Shown here: piece by piece, positions 1-10,928 of the stretch
How the letters are laid out: the number at the start of each line of letters is the position of its first letter
Position numbering within the stretch: position 1 is the first letter of the stretch
Assembly (NCBI RefSeq): GCF_002079305.1
Contig: NZ_CP015039.1
Span: 310,001-374,000, forward strand
Reading direction: 5' to 3'
From: Rhodovulum sp. P5
GTDB taxonomy: Bacteria > Pseudomonadota > Alphaproteobacteria > Rhodobacterales > Rhodobacteraceae
DNA: 64,000 bases
Program-made: the position numbers and the translations under genes
Notes under the pieces: model-generated
Databases searched by the model: none
Told to the model about the DNA's origin: nothing
The model's input: only the letters and a program-made list of their open reading frames with translations

Positions 1-1045
1 CGAAGCCGTGGCTGATCATCTGGAAGATCGCGCCATCCACGCCCTGCTGGTTCGCTGCGAAGATCCCCATCGTGACATAGCCCATATGAGCGACCGAGGA
101 ATAGGCGATCAGCTTCTTCATGTCCTGCTGCGCCAGCGCGACGAGCGAGGTGTAGACGATCGCGATCGCCGACAGCCAGAACACGAACGGCGCCCATATG
201 TCAGAGGCCACCGGCATCATCGGCAGGCTGAAGCGCAGGAAGCCGTAGCCGCCCATCTTCAACAGGATCGCGGCCAGAATGACCGACCCCGCCGTCGGCG
301 CCTGCACGTGGGCATCGGGCAACCATGTGTGCACCGGCCACATCGGCATCTTGACCGCGAAACTGGCGAAGAAGGCCAGCCACATCAGCGTCTGCATGCC
401 GCCCACGATGGTCTTGCCTGCGATGGTGATGTCGCCATGGCTGAATTCGTGGTTCAGCAGCAGCACGATGTCGGTGGTGCCCGCATCGATATACATCGCC
501 ACCATGGCCACCAGCATCAGGACAGAGCCGAGGAAGGTGTAGAGGAAGAACTTGAAGGTGGCGTAGATCCGATTCTTGCCGCCCCAGATGCCGATGATCA
601 GGAACATCGGGATCAGCCCGCCCTCGAAGAACAGGTAGAACAGGACCAGGTCGAGCGCGCAGAACACGCCCAGCATCAGCGTTTCCAGCAGAAGGAACGC
701 GATCATGTATTCCTTGACCCGATGGGTGACGTTCCAGCACGCGCCGATGGTGATCGGCATCAGGAAGGTCGTCAGCATCACGAACAGGACAGAGATCCCG
801 TCGACCCCCATCTTGTAGGTCAGCCCGATCAGCCAGTCGCGTTCTTCCACGAACTGGAACCCGGTATCCTTGGGGTCGAAACCGAACAGCACGAAGAGCG
901 AGACGAAAAAGGTTGCCGTCGTCGCGATCAGCGCCAGCCATTTCGCGTTGCGCTGGGCCGCGGCATCATCGCCCCGCAGGAACACACCCAGGATGATCGC
1001 CGCGATCATCGGGGTGAAGGTGATGATGGAAAGCAGGTTGGTCAT
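1..1045 (-). CDS. nuoM: NADH-quinone oxidoreductase subunit M (partial, C-terminus off the window)
   Basis: Reverse-strand translation from the ATG at 1045 gives [20 protein letters not shown] and then a chain of hydrophobic helices with the antiporter-like motifs of complex I membrane-arm proton pumps ([50 protein letters not shown]). These identify NuoM (ND4 family, Proton_antipo_M). About 348 codons are present; the family is usually about 500 residues, so the last third lies outside. It starts two bases after the nuoL stop and is the last nuo gene visible. It should form one of the antiporter-like proton channels in the inner membrane. Confidence 0.96.
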   Translation of the reverse strand, partial: MTNLLSIITFTPMIAAIILGVFLRGDDAAAQRNAKWLALIATTATFFVSLFVLFGFDPKDTGFQFVEERDWLIGLTYKMGVDGISVLFVMLTTFLMPITIGACWNVTHRVKEYMIAFLLLETLMLGVFCALDLVLFYLFFEGGLIPMFLIIGIWGGKNRIYATFKFFLYTFLGSVLMLVAMVAMYIDAGTTDIVLLLNHEFSHGDITIAGKTIVGGMQTLMWLAFFASFAVKMPMWPVHTWLPDAHVQAPTAGSVILAAILLKMGGYGFLRFSLPMMPVASDIWAPFVFWLSAIAIVYTSLVALAQQDMKKLIAYSSVAHMGYVTMGIFAANQQGVDGAIFQMISHGF

Positions 1046-1046
1046 G

Positions 1047-3146
1047 TTATTGCGCCCCCCCGGCCAGCGTCATCCATGTGATCAGAACCGCGATGCCGAT
1101 CACCATCGCGAAGGCATAGTGGAACAGGTACCCCGATTGCATCCGCCCGGCGACGCGGGTGAAGAACGGGATGATCCCCATCGCCAGCCCGTTGATGCCG
1201 CCATCGATGATGCTGCCATCGCCCCCTTTCCAGAGGGCACGGCCGACATTTCGGGCGGGGTTGACGATGATCGCGTCGAACAGTTCGTCGAAATACCACT
1301 TGTTCAGCAGGAACAGGTAGAGCGGCCGGAAGGTCTGCGCGAACTTGCCCGGCAGATCCGGCGACTGGATGTAGAAGGTGAAGGCCACGAACAGACCCGC
1401 CAGCATCGCCATGAACGGCGCGGCCTTGACCCAGTCGGGCGCGTGGTGGGCGTTGTCCATCGAATGGTTGTCCGCGCCCATGTAGATGGCGCCCTCGCCC
1501 GGCATGGCATGCGCGACGGCCATCGTATGACCAGCCTCGGCCCCATGCGCGGCCTCGCCATGTGCAGGCTCGCCATGTCCGGCCTCTGCCCCATGTCCGG
1601 CATCTGCCGCGGTCTCATGCGTCGGGATACCGTAGAACTGGTTCACCTGGTCATGGTCACCGAAGAAGTCGGAATACCAGACCATCCCGGCGAAGATCGC
1701 CCCGACCCCCAGCACGCCCAGCGGCACAAGCATGTTCAGCGGGCTTTCATGGGCGTGGTCGTGGGTGTGCTTGTTGCCCCGCGGCTCCCCCCAGAAGGTC
1801 ATGAACATCAGCCGCCAAGAATAGAAGCTGGTGAAAGCCGCGGCGATGACCAGCGCCCAGAAGGCCAGATAGGCATGGCCGCCCCAGGCGCTTTCGATGA
1901 TCGCGTCCTTGGACAGGAAGCCGGCAAAGCCGAAATGGGTCAGCGGGATGCCGACGCCGGTGATGGCAAGGGTGCCAACCAGCATCGCGGCAAAGGTGAA
2001 GGGGATCTTCTTCCTGAGGCCCCCGTAGTTCCGCATGTCCTGCTCGTGATGCATCGCATGGATGACCGAGCCCGCCGCGAGGAACAGAAGCGCCTTGAAG
2101 AACGCGTGGGTCAGCAGGTGGAACATCGCGGCGGAATAGACGCCGACGCCTGCCGCCACGAACATGTAGCCCAGCTGCGAACAGGTCGAATAGGCGATCA
2201 CCCGCTTGATGTCGTTCTGAACAAGGCCCACCGTGGCCGCGAAGAACGCGGTCGCGGCGCCGATCACCACCACCATGGTTTGCGCAGCAGGTGCGAATTC
2301 CATCAGCGGCGACATCCGGCAGATCAGGAAGACGCCCGCCGTCACCATCGTCGCGGCGTGGATCAGGGCCGAAACCGGCGTCGGCCCCTCCATCGCGTCG
2401 GGCAGCCATGTATGCAGGAAAAGCTGTGCCGACTTGCCCATCGCCCCGATGAAAAGCAGCACGCCGACGACATTGGCCGCGTTCCATGTGCCGGAGAGGA
2501 AGCTCAACTCCGTTTCCGCGATGGTCGGGACGGCGGCGAAGATGTCATCGAAATTCACGCTGTCGACAAGGAAGAACAGCGACGCAATCCCGAGGATGAA
2601 GCCGAAATCGCCCACCCGGTTGACCACGAAGGCCTTGATCGCCGCCGCGTTCGCCGAAGGTTTGCGATAGTAGAACCCGATCAGCAGGTAGGAGGCGACG
2701 CCCACGCCCTCCCAGCCGAAGAAAAGCTGGATGATATTGTCGGCGGTCACCAGCGCCAGCATGGTGAAGGTGAAGAAGGACAGATAGGCGAAGAAGCGCG
2801 GCTTGTAGCTTTCGCCCTCCCGCCATTCCGGGTCGTGATTCATGTAGCCGAAGCTGTAGAGATGCACGAAGGCCGACACCGTGGTGACCACGATCAGCAT
2901 GATTGCCGTCAGCCGGTCAACCCGGATCGACCAGTCGGCGGCCAGCGTACCGCTTTCGATCCAGCGGAAGATCTCGATCTGCCGCATCTCGCCGTCGAAG
3001 CCGATGAACACCACCCAGGACAGCACCATCGACAGGAAGACCATTGCCGTGGTCACCCACATCGCGGCCTTTTCGCCCAGCATCCGGTAGCCGAAGCCGC
3101 ACAGGATGGCCCCGATCAGCGGGGCAAAGAGGATGATCTTTTCCAT
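1047..3146 (-). CDS. nuoL: NADH-quinone oxidoreductase subunit L
   Basis: A 699-residue ND5-family protein, the distal proton-pumping subunit of complex I carrying the lateral helix. The N-terminal Proton_antipo_N region and core motifs are visible ([52 protein letters not shown]). Near residues 510-540, between transmembrane helices, there is a low-complexity His/Ala/Gly/Glu-rich loop with repeats of the AEAGHG / [10 protein letters not shown] type, followed by further histidines near 560-568. Such His-rich loops vary in Rhodobacterales NuoL. The gene starts 6 bases after nuoK stops and ends next to nuoM, so it is co-transcribed. Confidence 0.97.
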   Translation of the reverse strand: MEKIILFAPLIGAILCGFGYRMLGEKAAMWVTTAMVFLSMVLSWVVFIGFDGEMRQIEIFRWIESGTLAADWSIRVDRLTAIMLIVVTTVSAFVHLYSFGYMNHDPEWREGESYKPRFFAYLSFFTFTMLALVTADNIIQLFFGWEGVGVASYLLIGFYYRKPSANAAAIKAFVVNRVGDFGFILGIASLFFLVDSVNFDDIFAAVPTIAETELSFLSGTWNAANVVGVLLFIGAMGKSAQLFLHTWLPDAMEGPTPVSALIHAATMVTAGVFLICRMSPLMEFAPAAQTMVVVIGAATAFFAATVGLVQNDIKRVIAYSTCSQLGYMFVAAGVGVYSAAMFHLLTHAFFKALLFLAAGSVIHAMHHEQDMRNYGGLRKKIPFTFAAMLVGTLAITGVGIPLTHFGFAGFLSKDAIIESAWGGHAYLAFWALVIAAAFTSFYSWRLMFMTFWGEPRGNKHTHDHAHESPLNMLVPLGVLGVGAIFAGMVWYSDFFGDHDQVNQFYGIPTHETAADAGHGAEAGHGEPAHGEAAHGAEAGHTMAVAHAMPGEGAIYMGADNHSMDNAHHAPDWVKAAPFMAMLAGLFVAFTFYIQSPDLPGKFAQTFRPLYLFLLNKWYFDELFDAIIVNPARNVGRALWKGGDGSIIDGGINGLAMGIIPFFTRVAGRMQSGYLFHYAFAMVIGIAVLITWMTLAGGAQ

Positions 3147-3152
3147 GAACCC

Positions 3153-3458
3153 TTACCCCTTCATCATGTTGATGTCGTCCACCGCGATGGACCCGCGATT
3201 GCGGTAGAAGCAGACGAGGATGGCAAGCCCGATGGCGGCCTCGGCCGCGGCGACGGTCAGCACGAACATGGTGAAGACCTGCCCCACCAGATCCCCCAGC
3301 GCGGCAGAGAAGGCCACGAGGTTGATGTTGACCGCCAACAGCATCAGTTCGATCGACATCAGGATGACGATCACGTTCTTTCGGTTCACGAAGATCCCGA
3401 AGACCCCGATGACGAACAGCGCCGCGGCCACCGTCAGGTAATGTTCAAGTCCAATCAT
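3153..3458 (-). CDS. nuoK: NADH-quinone oxidoreductase subunit K
   Basis: A 101-residue protein with three transmembrane helices, the usual NuoK (ND4L) length. It contains the buried glutamates of the membrane proton path ([33 protein letters not shown]). The start [21 protein letters not shown] is typical of the family. It lies between nuoJ and nuoL with short gaps on the same strand. Confidence 0.97.
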   Translation of the reverse strand: MIGLEHYLTVAAALFVIGVFGIFVNRKNVIVILMSIELMLLAVNINLVAFSAALGDLVGQVFTMFVLTVAAAEAAIGLAILVCFYRNRGSIAVDDINMMKG

Positions 3459-3507
3459 TCCGTCCCTCCGGGCCTTTTGCCCGCTTGTCCTGTCGGTTCG
3501 TCCGGGG

Positions 3508-4116
3508 TCAGAGACCCTGCCCCGGTTTCACGTCTTTCAGTTCCATCGCCTTGGCCGGGTCACGATACATCTGCGCCAGCACGTCTTGCCGCTTGATGTC
3601 GGGCCGGTGGCGCAGGGTCAGCACGATGGCCCCGATCATTGCCACCAAGAGGATCAGCCCCGCGGCCTGGAACAGATGGATGTAGTCGTCATAAAGAAGG
3701 TTGCCGAGCGCCTGCGTATTGTGCTGCGCCTCGCTCACCGGGGCCTGCCGCAATTCGATGGCCGTGTCGGCCGTCTGCCAGACGCCGAAGACCATCACCA
3801 GTTGCGCCAGGAACACCGCCCCGATCAGCGCCGCCAGCGGCAGGTAGGAGGCCATGTGCGCCTTGAGTTCGGTGAAATCGACATCCAGCATCATCACCAC
3901 GAACAGGAACAGCACCGCGACCGCGCCCACATAGACGATGACCAGCAGCATCGCGACAAATTCAGCCCCCAGCAGGATAAACAGCCCCGCCGAAGACAGG
4001 AACGCCAGGATCAGCCACAGCACCGAATGCACCGGGTTGCGTGCCAGGACCACGAACAGGCCCGAAGCCACGGTAACGACCGCAAAGCAGTAGAAGGCGA
4101 AGTCCGCAAAGCTCAT
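3508..4116 (-). CDS. nuoJ: NADH-quinone oxidoreductase subunit J
   Basis: A 202-residue, five-helix membrane protein (ND6 family). The conserved helix [20 protein letters not shown] carries the pi-bulge region important for coupling. Its ATG overlaps the stop of the preceding carboxymuconolactone-decarboxylase-like gene (ATGA), which implies translational coupling. Length and motifs are normal. Confidence 0.97.
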   Translation of the reverse strand: MSFADFAFYCFAVVTVASGLFVVLARNPVHSVLWLILAFLSSAGLFILLGAEFVAMLLVIVYVGAVAVLFLFVVMMLDVDFTELKAHMASYLPLAALIGAVFLAQLVMVFGVWQTADTAIELRQAPVSEAQHNTQALGNLLYDDYIHLFQAAGLILLVAMIGAIVLTLRHRPDIKRQDVLAQMYRDPAKAMELKDVKPGQGL

Positions 4117-4529
4117 TGGCCGGTCTCCTTGTCCGTATCCTGTTCCTCGAACACCGCATGCGCCAGTTCCAGCGCGCGGCTCATCGCGGGGATGCCGCCC
4201 AGCATGCCCATCTGGTAGATCACTTCGGAAATCTCACGCTCGGTCGCGCCGGCCTCCAGCGCGTGGCGCACGGTCATGCGGAACTGCACATCCGCCTGCG
4301 CGCCCAGAACCGTCAGCCCCGCGATGACCGCCAGCAGCCGGGTGCGCGCATCCAGCCCCTCGGGGTTGAAGGTGTTGCCCCACATCATTTCCATGAAGTC
4401 CTTGGGCATGGTCGGCATCAGCTTGTCGAAACCATGCACCTGAAAGCTCTCCAACGCGGGGTTGAAGGCGCGGGCCATCTTGTGGCTCTGCTCCATCATC
4501 TGCTGGAAGAGTTTCGCGAAATCGCTCAT
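4113..4529 (-). CDS. Carboxymuconolactone decarboxylase-family protein inside the nuo operon
   Basis: A 138-residue soluble protein, mostly alpha-helical. The core ([16 protein letters not shown], then [19 protein letters not shown] and [15 protein letters not shown]) fits the carboxymuconolactone decarboxylase (CMD) fold. It contains no cysteine at all, so it lacks the AhpD CxxC redox pair and cannot be a peroxidase-type member. The start [10 protein letters not shown] is chosen because its ATG overlaps the nuoI stop (ATGA at 4526-4529); the frame is open further upstream but only as antisense to nuoI. It also overlaps nuoJ by 4 bases. This tight embedding between nuoI and nuoJ suggests an accessory role in complex I assembly or expression. 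Its biochemical activity is unknown. Confidence 0.85.
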   Translation of the reverse strand: MSDFAKLFQQMMEQSHKMARAFNPALESFQVHGFDKLMPTMPKDFMEMMWGNTFNPEGLDARTRLLAVIAGLTVLGAQADVQFRMTVRHALEAGATEREISEVIYQMGMLGGIPAMSRALELAHAVFEEQDTDKETGQ

Positions 4530-5020
4530 CGGTAGGGGGCGTCCATCTCTAGGTTGCGGGCGATCTCGGCTTCCCAGCGCTCGCCGTTGTCCAGAAGCTT
4601 CTGCTTGTCGTAGAACAGCTCTTCCCGGGTTTCGGTGGCGAATTCGAAATTCGGCCCCTCGACAATGGCATCCACCGGGCAGGCCTCCTGACAGAAGCCG
4701 CAATAGATGCATTTCGTCATGTCGATGTCATAGCGCGTGGTCCGACGGGACCCGTCCGCGCGGGGTTCGGCATCGATGGTAATCGCCTGCGCGGGGCAGA
4801 TCGCCTCGCACAGCTTGCAGGCGATGCAGCGTTCTTCCCCGTTCGGGTAGCGCCGCAGGGCGTGTTCGCCGCGGAAGCGGGGCGAAAGCGGGCCCTTTTC
4901 GTGCGGGTAGTTCACCGTGGCCTTGGGCGCGAGGAAGTACTTCATCCCCAGCCGCATGCCCTCAAGAAAGTCCATCAGCAGAAAATACTTGCCCGCGCGG
5001 GTCCAGTCGATTGCAGCCAT
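4526..5020 (-). CDS. nuoI: NADH-quinone oxidoreductase subunit I (2x[4Fe-4S])
   Basis: A 164-residue ferredoxin-like subunit (TYKY) that passes electrons through clusters N6a and N6b to NuoB. Two complete CxxCxxCxxxCP motifs are seen: Cys65/68/71/75 ([12 protein letters not shown]) and Cys104/107/110/114 ([12 protein letters not shown]). The length equals the family norm. It lies 3 bases after nuoH and overlaps the next small gene by 4 bases. Confidence 0.98.
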   Translation of the reverse strand: MAAIDWTRAGKYFLLMDFLEGMRLGMKYFLAPKATVNYPHEKGPLSPRFRGEHALRRYPNGEERCIACKLCEAICPAQAITIDAEPRADGSRRTTRYDIDMTKCIYCGFCQEACPVDAIVEGPNFEFATETREELFYDKQKLLDNGERWEAEIARNLEMDAPYR

Positions 5021-5023
5021 TGA

Positions 5024-6061
5024 TCAGCCTCCCACCGCCCAGCGGGCATAGGCGCCGCCGAACAGTTCGAATTGCGCGAAGAACGCCACCACCACGACCC
5101 AGATCAGCGACATCGGCAGGAACACCTTCCAGCCCAGCCGCATCAGCTGGTCATAGCGATAGCGGGGCACGATGGCCTTCACCATCGCGAACATGAAGAA
5201 GAAGAAGCCCATCTTGGCGACCATCCAGATGGCCCCATCCGGCAGGCCCGGAATGGGCGACAGCCAACCGCCGAAGAACAGGAGCGTGATCAGCGCGCAC
5301 ATCAGGAAGATGGCGATATATTCGCCCGCCATGAACAGAAGGAACGGCGTGGAGGAATACTCCACCTGATAGCCGGCCACGAGTTCCGATTCAGCCTCCG
5401 GCAGGTCGAAGGGCGGGCGGTTGGTCTCGGCCAGGGTCGAGATGAAGAACAGGAACACCATCGGCAGATGGGGCAGCCAGTACCACGAGAAAAGGCCAAA
5501 GCGTCCGTCCTGTGCCCCGACGATGTCGCCGAAGTTCAGGCTGCCCGTCGACAGGATCACCCCGATGATGATCAGGCCGATCGACACCTCATAGGAAATC
5601 ATCTGCGCCGCCGAACGGAGCGAGCCGAGGAACGGGTATTTGGAGTTCGACGCCCAGCCGCCCATGATGACGCCGTAGACCTCAAGCGAGGAGATCGCGA
5701 AGACGTACAGAACCGCCACGTTCAGGTTCGCCAGCACCAACCGGTCGGAGAACGGGATCACCGCCCAGGCCGCCATCGCCATGACGAAGGAAATCAGCGG
5801 CGCCAGCATGAAGACGGGGCGGTCGGCGCCCGCCGGGATCACGACCTCTTTCACCACGTATTTCAGCGCGTCGGCCACCGTCTGCAAAAGCCCGAAGACC
5901 CCGACGACGTTCGGCCCCTTGCGCATCTGCACCGCGGCCCAGATCTTGCGGTCCCCATAGACGAGGAACAGCAGAGAGATCATCACGAAGGCGATCACCA
6001 TCAGCCCATGCGCCATGAGCGTAAGCGCGATCCCAAGCCCTGTATCCAGAAAATCAGCCAT
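5024..6061 (-). CDS. nuoH: NADH-quinone oxidoreductase subunit H
   Basis: A 345-residue ND1-family protein with eight predicted helices; it forms the quinone-entry chamber. Signature segments include [36 protein letters not shown] and the acidic loop [20 protein letters not shown] that lines the quinone channel. It follows nuoG after a 75-base gap (6062-6136) in which no gene is seen. Confidence 0.98.
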   Translation of the reverse strand: MADFLDTGLGIALTLMAHGLMVIAFVMISLLFLVYGDRKIWAAVQMRKGPNVVGVFGLLQTVADALKYVVKEVVIPAGADRPVFMLAPLISFVMAMAAWAVIPFSDRLVLANLNVAVLYVFAISSLEVYGVIMGGWASNSKYPFLGSLRSAAQMISYEVSIGLIIIGVILSTGSLNFGDIVGAQDGRFGLFSWYWLPHLPMVFLFFISTLAETNRPPFDLPEAESELVAGYQVEYSSTPFLLFMAGEYIAIFLMCALITLLFFGGWLSPIPGLPDGAIWMVAKMGFFFFMFAMVKAIVPRYRYDQLMRLGWKVFLPMSLIWVVVVAFFAQFELFGGAYARWAVGG

Positions 6062-6136
6062 TCGCGTCGTCGTCCCTCACACCGTCTGTCTTTCATGCGC
6101 CGCGCCGCGGGCGCACGCGTCGTTTCTGCCCGCCAT

Positions 6137-8158
6137 CTATTCCGCCGCCACCGCTTCGGCGGCGCGCGCCCGTGCATCGGCCGACAGTTTCGCCATCAGT
6201 TGCGAGGCCCGGGCAATCGGGTTCGTCAGGTAGAAATCCCCAACCGCATAGCGGAAATCGGCCGTCGCGGGTTTCGCAGCGGCAACCGCTGTCCACGTAT
6301 TCACCGGCACCTCGTCGATCAGCCCCAGATGCGGCACCTGTGCAATCAGCCGTTTGCGCAAGGCGGCCAGCGAGTCATAGGGCAGCGTTGCGCCCATCTG
6401 GCCCGACAGCGCCCGCAGGATCGCCCAGTTCTCCTTCGCCTCACCCGGCGGGAAGCCGGCGCGCAAGGCCAGTTGCGGCCGCCCCTCGGTATTCACGAAG
6501 AGGCCCGTCTCCTCGGTATAGGCGGCACCCGGCAGGATGATGTCGGCCCGGTGCGCGCCGCGGTCGCCGTGGCTGCCCTGATAGATCACGAAGGTCCCGT
6601 TGCCGATGTCGATCTCGTCGGCACCAAGGTTGTAGATCACGTCCACATCCTTGATGGCGGCCTCCATGCCGGCTTCGGTCACCGCGCCGATATCCATCGC
6701 GCCCACGCGCGACGCGGCGGTATGCAGGACAAGGAAGCCCGATTGGGTCACCTCGGCCATCTTCATCGCCTGCCCCAGAACGGCGGCGCCGTCGGCCTCG
6801 GTCAAGGCGCCCTGCCCGACGATCACCAAGGTCTTTTTGGCCTTGGTCGCGTCGCTGACACCCTTGGCCACGGCGTCGACCAGCGCCTGCCGCCCGTCGC
6901 CCATATGGGCGTAGTCATAGGTCAGGTCGACCTTCGGTCCGATCAGGCCGATCTCTGCCCCGCGCATCCATGCCTTGCGGATGCGCGCGTTCAGAACCGG
7001 CGCTTCCGTCCGGGGGTTGGTGCCGATCAGCAGGATCATCTCGGCGTCGTCGATATCCTCGATGGTCGCCGTGCCGACATAGGCCGACCGGTTCCCCTCT
7101 GGCAGCTTGGCGCCGTCGGTGCGGCATTCCACCTGTCCGCCGATGCCTTCGACCAGGTCTTTCAGGGCGAATGCCGCCTCGACCGGGACCAGATCGCCGA
7201 TCAGGCCGGCCACCTGCTTGCCCTTCATAGCATCGGCCGCGGCGGTCAGCGCCTCGGCCCAGCTTGCCGGGCGCAGCTTTCCGTTTTCGCGGATATACGG
7301 GCGGTCAAGCCGTTGGCGGCGCAGCCCGTCCCAGACAAAGCGGGTCTTGTCGGAAATCCATTCCTCGTTCACGCCGTCATGGTTGCGCGGGATGATCCGC
7401 ATCACCTCCCGCCCCTTGGTGTCGACCCGGATATTCGACCCCAGCGCATCCATCACGTCGATGGTCTCTGTCTTGGTCAACTCCCACGGGCGCGCGGTGA
7501 ACGCATAGGGTTTCGAGGTCAGCGCGCCCACCGGGCACAGGTCGATGATGTTGCCCTGCAGGTTGCTGTCCAGCGTCTCGCCCAGATAGGCGGTGATCTC
7601 GGAATCCTCGCCGCGACCCGTCTGCCCCATCTGGCTGATCCCCGCGACCTCAGTCGTGAAGCGGACGCAGCGGGTGCAGGAAATGCACCGGGTCATGCAG
7701 GTGGCCACCAGCGGCCCCAGATCGAGGTCTTCGTTGGCGCGCTTGGGCTCGCGATAGCGGCTGAAATCCACGCCATAGGCCATCGCCTGGTCCTGAAGAT
7801 CGCATTCGCCGCCCTGGTCGCAGATCGGGCAATCGAGCGGATGGTTGATCAGCAGGAACTCCATCACGCCCTCGCGGGCCTTCTTGACCATCGGGCTGTT
7901 GGTCTTGACCACCGGCGGCGCACCATCGGGCCCCGGGCGCAGATCCTTGACCTGCATCGCGCAAGAGGCCGCCGGCTTGGGCGGGCCGCCCACGATTTCC
8001 ACAAGGCACATCCGGCAGTTGCCCGCGATGGACAGCCGCTCGTGATAGCAGAAGCGGGGGATCTCGATCCCCGCCTCTTCGCAGGCCTGAAGCACCGTCA
8101 TGGCCGGATCGACCTCGATCTCGCACCCGTCGATGATGATCTTGCGTAGCTCTGCCAT
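6137..8158 (-). CDS. nuoG: NADH-quinone oxidoreductase subunit G
   Basis: A 673-residue peripheral-arm subunit. The N-terminal 2Fe-2S ferredoxin domain has [20 protein letters not shown]. The His-coordinated cluster motif [19 protein letters not shown] is present, followed by the [10 protein letters not shown]...[10 protein letters not shown] cluster. The rest is the molybdopterin-oxidoreductase-like domain, which binds no cofactor in complex I. The start [17 protein letters not shown] fits homologues. Length is the short alphaproteobacterial/mitochondrial type rather than the about 900-residue E. coli type. Confidence 0.97.
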   Translation of the reverse strand: MAELRKIIIDGCEIEVDPAMTVLQACEEAGIEIPRFCYHERLSIAGNCRMCLVEIVGGPPKPAASCAMQVKDLRPGPDGAPPVVKTNSPMVKKAREGVMEFLLINHPLDCPICDQGGECDLQDQAMAYGVDFSRYREPKRANEDLDLGPLVATCMTRCISCTRCVRFTTEVAGISQMGQTGRGEDSEITAYLGETLDSNLQGNIIDLCPVGALTSKPYAFTARPWELTKTETIDVMDALGSNIRVDTKGREVMRIIPRNHDGVNEEWISDKTRFVWDGLRRQRLDRPYIRENGKLRPASWAEALTAAADAMKGKQVAGLIGDLVPVEAAFALKDLVEGIGGQVECRTDGAKLPEGNRSAYVGTATIEDIDDAEMILLIGTNPRTEAPVLNARIRKAWMRGAEIGLIGPKVDLTYDYAHMGDGRQALVDAVAKGVSDATKAKKTLVIVGQGALTEADGAAVLGQAMKMAEVTQSGFLVLHTAASRVGAMDIGAVTEAGMEAAIKDVDVIYNLGADEIDIGNGTFVIYQGSHGDRGAHRADIILPGAAYTEETGLFVNTEGRPQLALRAGFPPGEAKENWAILRALSGQMGATLPYDSLAALRKRLIAQVPHLGLIDEVPVNTWTAVAAAKPATADFRYAVGDFYLTNPIARASQLMAKLSADARARAAEAVAAE

Positions 8159-8199
8159 TCCCTAACCCTGTCTTGCCGCCCTCTGCCGGGCGGTCTCTC

Positions 8200-8628
8200 C
8201 TATCTTCCGCGCAAGAGCGACCCGGTGAACGTTCCGTTCTTCATCTCTTCCCGGCCAAGCCGGCAATAGCTCTGGGCATCGCCCTCCACCACGCCATGAT
8301 CGGCCAGATATGCGTCGCGCCGCGCCCGCATCAGCGCCCGCTCCTCCTTCGACTTCAGGAACGCCTTGACCTCGTCCTCCGAATAGCCAAGCGACCGGGC
8401 GTAGTTTTCCAGCTTCTTGGCCTGCTGCCAGACGAAGAACATGCGCGCCGAAATCGTGGGGCAGTTCTTCTGGATCTCGTCCCCCAGGGACGCGGCGAAC
8501 AGCGTGTCGTAGATCCGCGCGTTCTCTCGCAAGGGCGGCAATTCCTGCGCCCCCGACGCGGGCACGCCCGCCGCCGTGAACAGGGCCGCGGCAACCGCCG
8601 CCGCCGTATGTCTGCCCCCCCAAATCAT
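8200..8628 (-). CDS. DUF5333-family exported protein in the nuo operon
   Basis: A 142-residue protein starting MIWGGRHTAAAVAAALFTAAG, a plausible Sec signal peptide with cleavage near ASGAQE. The mature part is helical and charged, with CPTISARMFFVWQQAKKLE and GDAQSYCRLGREEM; the two cysteines could form a disulfide. It resembles the DUF5333 family found beside nuoF/nuoG in Rhodobacterales. Start chosen at 8628 because it directly follows the nuoF stop (8631) and gives a signal peptide. A periplasmic location implies a role in complex I assembly or stability, not electron transfer. Function is unproven. Confidence 0.8.
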   Translation of the reverse strand: MIWGGRHTAAAVAAALFTAAGVPASGAQELPPLRENARIYDTLFAASLGDEIQKNCPTISARMFFVWQQAKKLENYARSLGYSEDEVKAFLKSKEERALMRARRDAYLADHGVVEGDAQSYCRLGREEMKNGTFTGSLLRGR

Positions 8629-8630
8629 CC

Positions 8631-9926
8631 CTATTCTGCCGCCACCGCGCTGGTGCGGCCGGTCTTGGCGGCTTTGATCCGGTCCTCGATCTCGTCGCGG
8701 AAATGCCGGATAAGGCCCTGGATCGGCCAGGCCGCCGCGTCGCCAAGGGCGCAGATCGTATGACCCTCGACCTGCTTGGTCACGTCGAACAGCATGTCGA
8801 TCTCTTCCAGCTCGGCCTCGCCCCGGATCAGGCGTTCCATGACGCGCATCATCCATCCCGTACCCTCCCGGCAGGGGGTGCACTGGCCGCAGCTTTCATG
8901 CTTGTAGAATTTCGACAGCCGCCAGATCGCCTTGATGACGTCGGTGGACTGGTCCATCACGATCACCGCCGCGGTCCCAAGGCCCGACCTTTGTTCCCGC
9001 AGCCAGTCGAAATCCATGATCGCGTCGTCACACAGATCAGCCGGCAAAAGCGGCACCGACGACCCGCCGGGGATCACCGCCTTGAGATTGTCCCAACCGC
9101 CGCGCACACCGCCGCAATGGCGATCCAGCAGTTCGCGCAGACCGATGGACATGCTTTCCTCGACCACGCAGGGGTGGTTCACATGGCCGGAGATGGCAAA
9201 CAGCTTGGTGCCGGCATTGTTGGGGCGGCCGAAGCTGGCGAACCAGTCGCCGCCGCGGCGCAGGATCGTGGGCACGACCGCAATCGATTCAACGTTGTTC
9301 ACCGTGGTCGGGCAGCCGTAAAGCCCTGCCCCCGCCGGGAAAGGCGGTTTCATCCGGGGCATGCCCTTCTTGCCTTCAAGGCTTTCCAGAAGCGCGGTTT
9401 CCTCGCCACAGATATAGGCGCCGGCGCCATGGGCGAGATACAGGTCGAAATCCCAGCCGGACCCAGCGGCATTCTTGCCCAGCAGCCCCGCATCATAGGC
9501 CGCGTCGATGGCCGCTTGCAGGGCCTCGCGCTCGCGAATGTATTCGCCGCGGATGTAGATATAGCTCGTATGCGCCTGCATCGCGAAGCTGGAAATCAGC
9601 GCCCCCTCGATCAGCGTGTGCGGATCGTGGCGCATGATTTCGCGGTCCTTGCAGGTGCCGGGTTCGGACTCGTCGGCATTGATGACGAGGTAGTGCGGCC
9701 TCCCGTCGCTTTCCTTCGGCATGAAGGACCATTTAAGACCGGTCGGGAAACCAGCACCGCCGCGACCGCGCAGACCGGATTTCTTCATCTCGTCGATGAT
9801 CCAGTCTCGCCCTTTCGCGATGATCTGGGCCGTGCCGTCCCAATGCCCACGGGCGCGCGCGCCCGCTAGGCTGCGGTCATTCATCCCGTACAGATTGGTA
9901 AAGATGCGGTCCTGATCGGTCAGCAT
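8631..9926 (-). CDS. nuoF: NADH-quinone oxidoreductase subunit F (NADH-binding)
   Basis: A 431-residue flavoprotein from the ATG at 9926 ([20 protein letters not shown]), the known length in Rhodobacter relatives. It oxidises NADH through FMN. The NADH/FMN loop [20 protein letters not shown] is present, then [20 protein letters not shown], and the N3 4Fe-4S motif [15 protein letters not shown] near the C-terminus. The frame is open upstream to 10001 but that extension is not conserved-looking. The 228 bases between it and the next gene upstream (9927-10154) show no gene. Confidence 0.97.
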   Translation of the reverse strand: MLTDQDRIFTNLYGMNDRSLAGARARGHWDGTAQIIAKGRDWIIDEMKKSGLRGRGGAGFPTGLKWSFMPKESDGRPHYLVINADESEPGTCKDREIMRHDPHTLIEGALISSFAMQAHTSYIYIRGEYIREREALQAAIDAAYDAGLLGKNAAGSGWDFDLYLAHGAGAYICGEETALLESLEGKKGMPRMKPPFPAGAGLYGCPTTVNNVESIAVVPTILRRGGDWFASFGRPNNAGTKLFAISGHVNHPCVVEESMSIGLRELLDRHCGGVRGGWDNLKAVIPGGSSVPLLPADLCDDAIMDFDWLREQRSGLGTAAVIVMDQSTDVIKAIWRLSKFYKHESCGQCTPCREGTGWMMRVMERLIRGEAELEEIDMLFDVTKQVEGHTICALGDAAAWPIQGLIRHFRDEIEDRIKAAKTGRTSAVAAE

Positions 9927-10154
9927 GTCGTATCCCTGTCGGTTCTGTCGGGGCCGCCTTCGGGCAACCGGTTCTTGTGTCTTGCGTCCGGCAGAAGGCA
10001 CGGGGCCACCTGCCGGGCGTTTTCATTGTGACGCGGTCCGGGGCGGGGCCTGTCGTATCTCGGCACATCCCGCCGCGCCGCAGCGAGCCCCGGAAGGGGA
10101 CCCACCCCGTCGCGCCTGTCTTTCAGGTCGTCCCTTCGGATCGGCGAACCGGCC

Positions 10155-10871
10155 CTAGTTGGACGACATCAGCACCTTGGCCTGACCGACCCAGTCATCG
10201 CGACTGACACGGCCCTTGAACCCTTCAAGATGCTCATCGACCCATGCGACCTCTTCCGCGGTCCAGGCCGCGATCTGGTCGAAATGGTAGAAGCCCAGTT
10301 CATTGCAGAGCTTTTCCAGCTTGGGACCGACGCCCTTGATCAGCTTCAGGTCGTCCGCACCGCCAGCACGGGGGCCGGACAGAGCTTCAGGGCGTGTTCC
10401 CGCCTCTTGAGACGCGGCGACGGGAGCCGCTTCAGGCTTTGGGGGCGTCTCTTCGGCAACCGGTTCAGGCTTGGGGGCCGGCTTCGGTTTCGGTGCGGGC
10501 GCCGGTTTCGGGGCCGGAGCCGCCTTCGGGGCGCTCTTGCCAACGGTCGGGGCGACCTTGGGCGCATCGGCGCCGGGTTTCTTGGCCGTAACGATCTCGA
10601 TCTTGGCATTCGCCTCGCGATAGGGGGCGACATTGGCATCCGCTGCGCGCATCGCCGCGGCAGTTGCGCCCAGTTCTTCGTCGGTCTTGAGGAAGCTGAC
10701 GCTCCACCAGATACCGAGGAAGAAGATGGTGCCGACACCACCGGCCAGTGCGATCAGCGCCCAGAGGCCGAGCGCATACATCGCCACGGCAACGAAGACG
10801 CCGGCCACGGCGGCCATCAGCCACCAGAAGATGGCCATCTTGATCCTTGCTTCACTGCGAGAAATATTCAT
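10155..10871 (-). CDS. Two-TM protein with Pro/Ala/Lys-rich linker and C-terminal helix-hairpin-helix domain (nuo accessory)
   Basis: A 238-residue protein. Residues about 12-36 and 38-58 are two membrane helices (MAIFWWLMAAVAGVFVAVAM; LGLWALIALAGGVGTIFFLG). Residues about 98-165 are a Pro/Ala/Lys/Glu-rich spacer of PAPKP repeats. Residues about 172-235 form a helix-hairpin-helix-like domain (DLKLIKGVGPKLEKLCNELG). Such domains occur as C-terminal extensions of NuoE or as separate ORFs in alphaproteobacterial nuo operons. A GGAGAG site precedes the ATG at 10871; MAIFWW at residue 12 is an alternative start. It lies between nuoE and nuoF, so a membrane-tethered accessory of the NADH module is likely, but the function is unknown. 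Confidence 0.75.
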   Translation of the reverse strand: MNISRSEARIKMAIFWWLMAAVAGVFVAVAMYALGLWALIALAGGVGTIFFLGIWWSVSFLKTDEELGATAAAMRAADANVAPYREANAKIEIVTAKKPGADAPKVAPTVGKSAPKAAPAPKPAPAPKPKPAPKPEPVAEETPPKPEAAPVAASQEAGTRPEALSGPRAGGADDLKLIKGVGPKLEKLCNELGFYHFDQIAAWTAEEVAWVDEHLEGFKGRVSRDDWVGQAKVLMSSN

Positions 10872-10928
10872 CTGTTCTCTCCGCTTCGACGGTTATTCGT
10901 CTGACGTATTTGTAACGCGTCCTTCGCG

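Noticed and set aside
870..3596. A 908-codon open frame on the + strand antisense to nuoL, nuoK and part of nuoJ
   Set aside because: Long antisense frames are expected in GC-rich DNA. The protein is rich in Arg/His/Gln with no domain, and the minus strand holds unmistakable complex I genes.
5072..8149. A 1025-codon + strand frame antisense to nuoH/nuoG
   Set aside because: Same reason: it mirrors the codon pattern of nuoG and lacks any motif.
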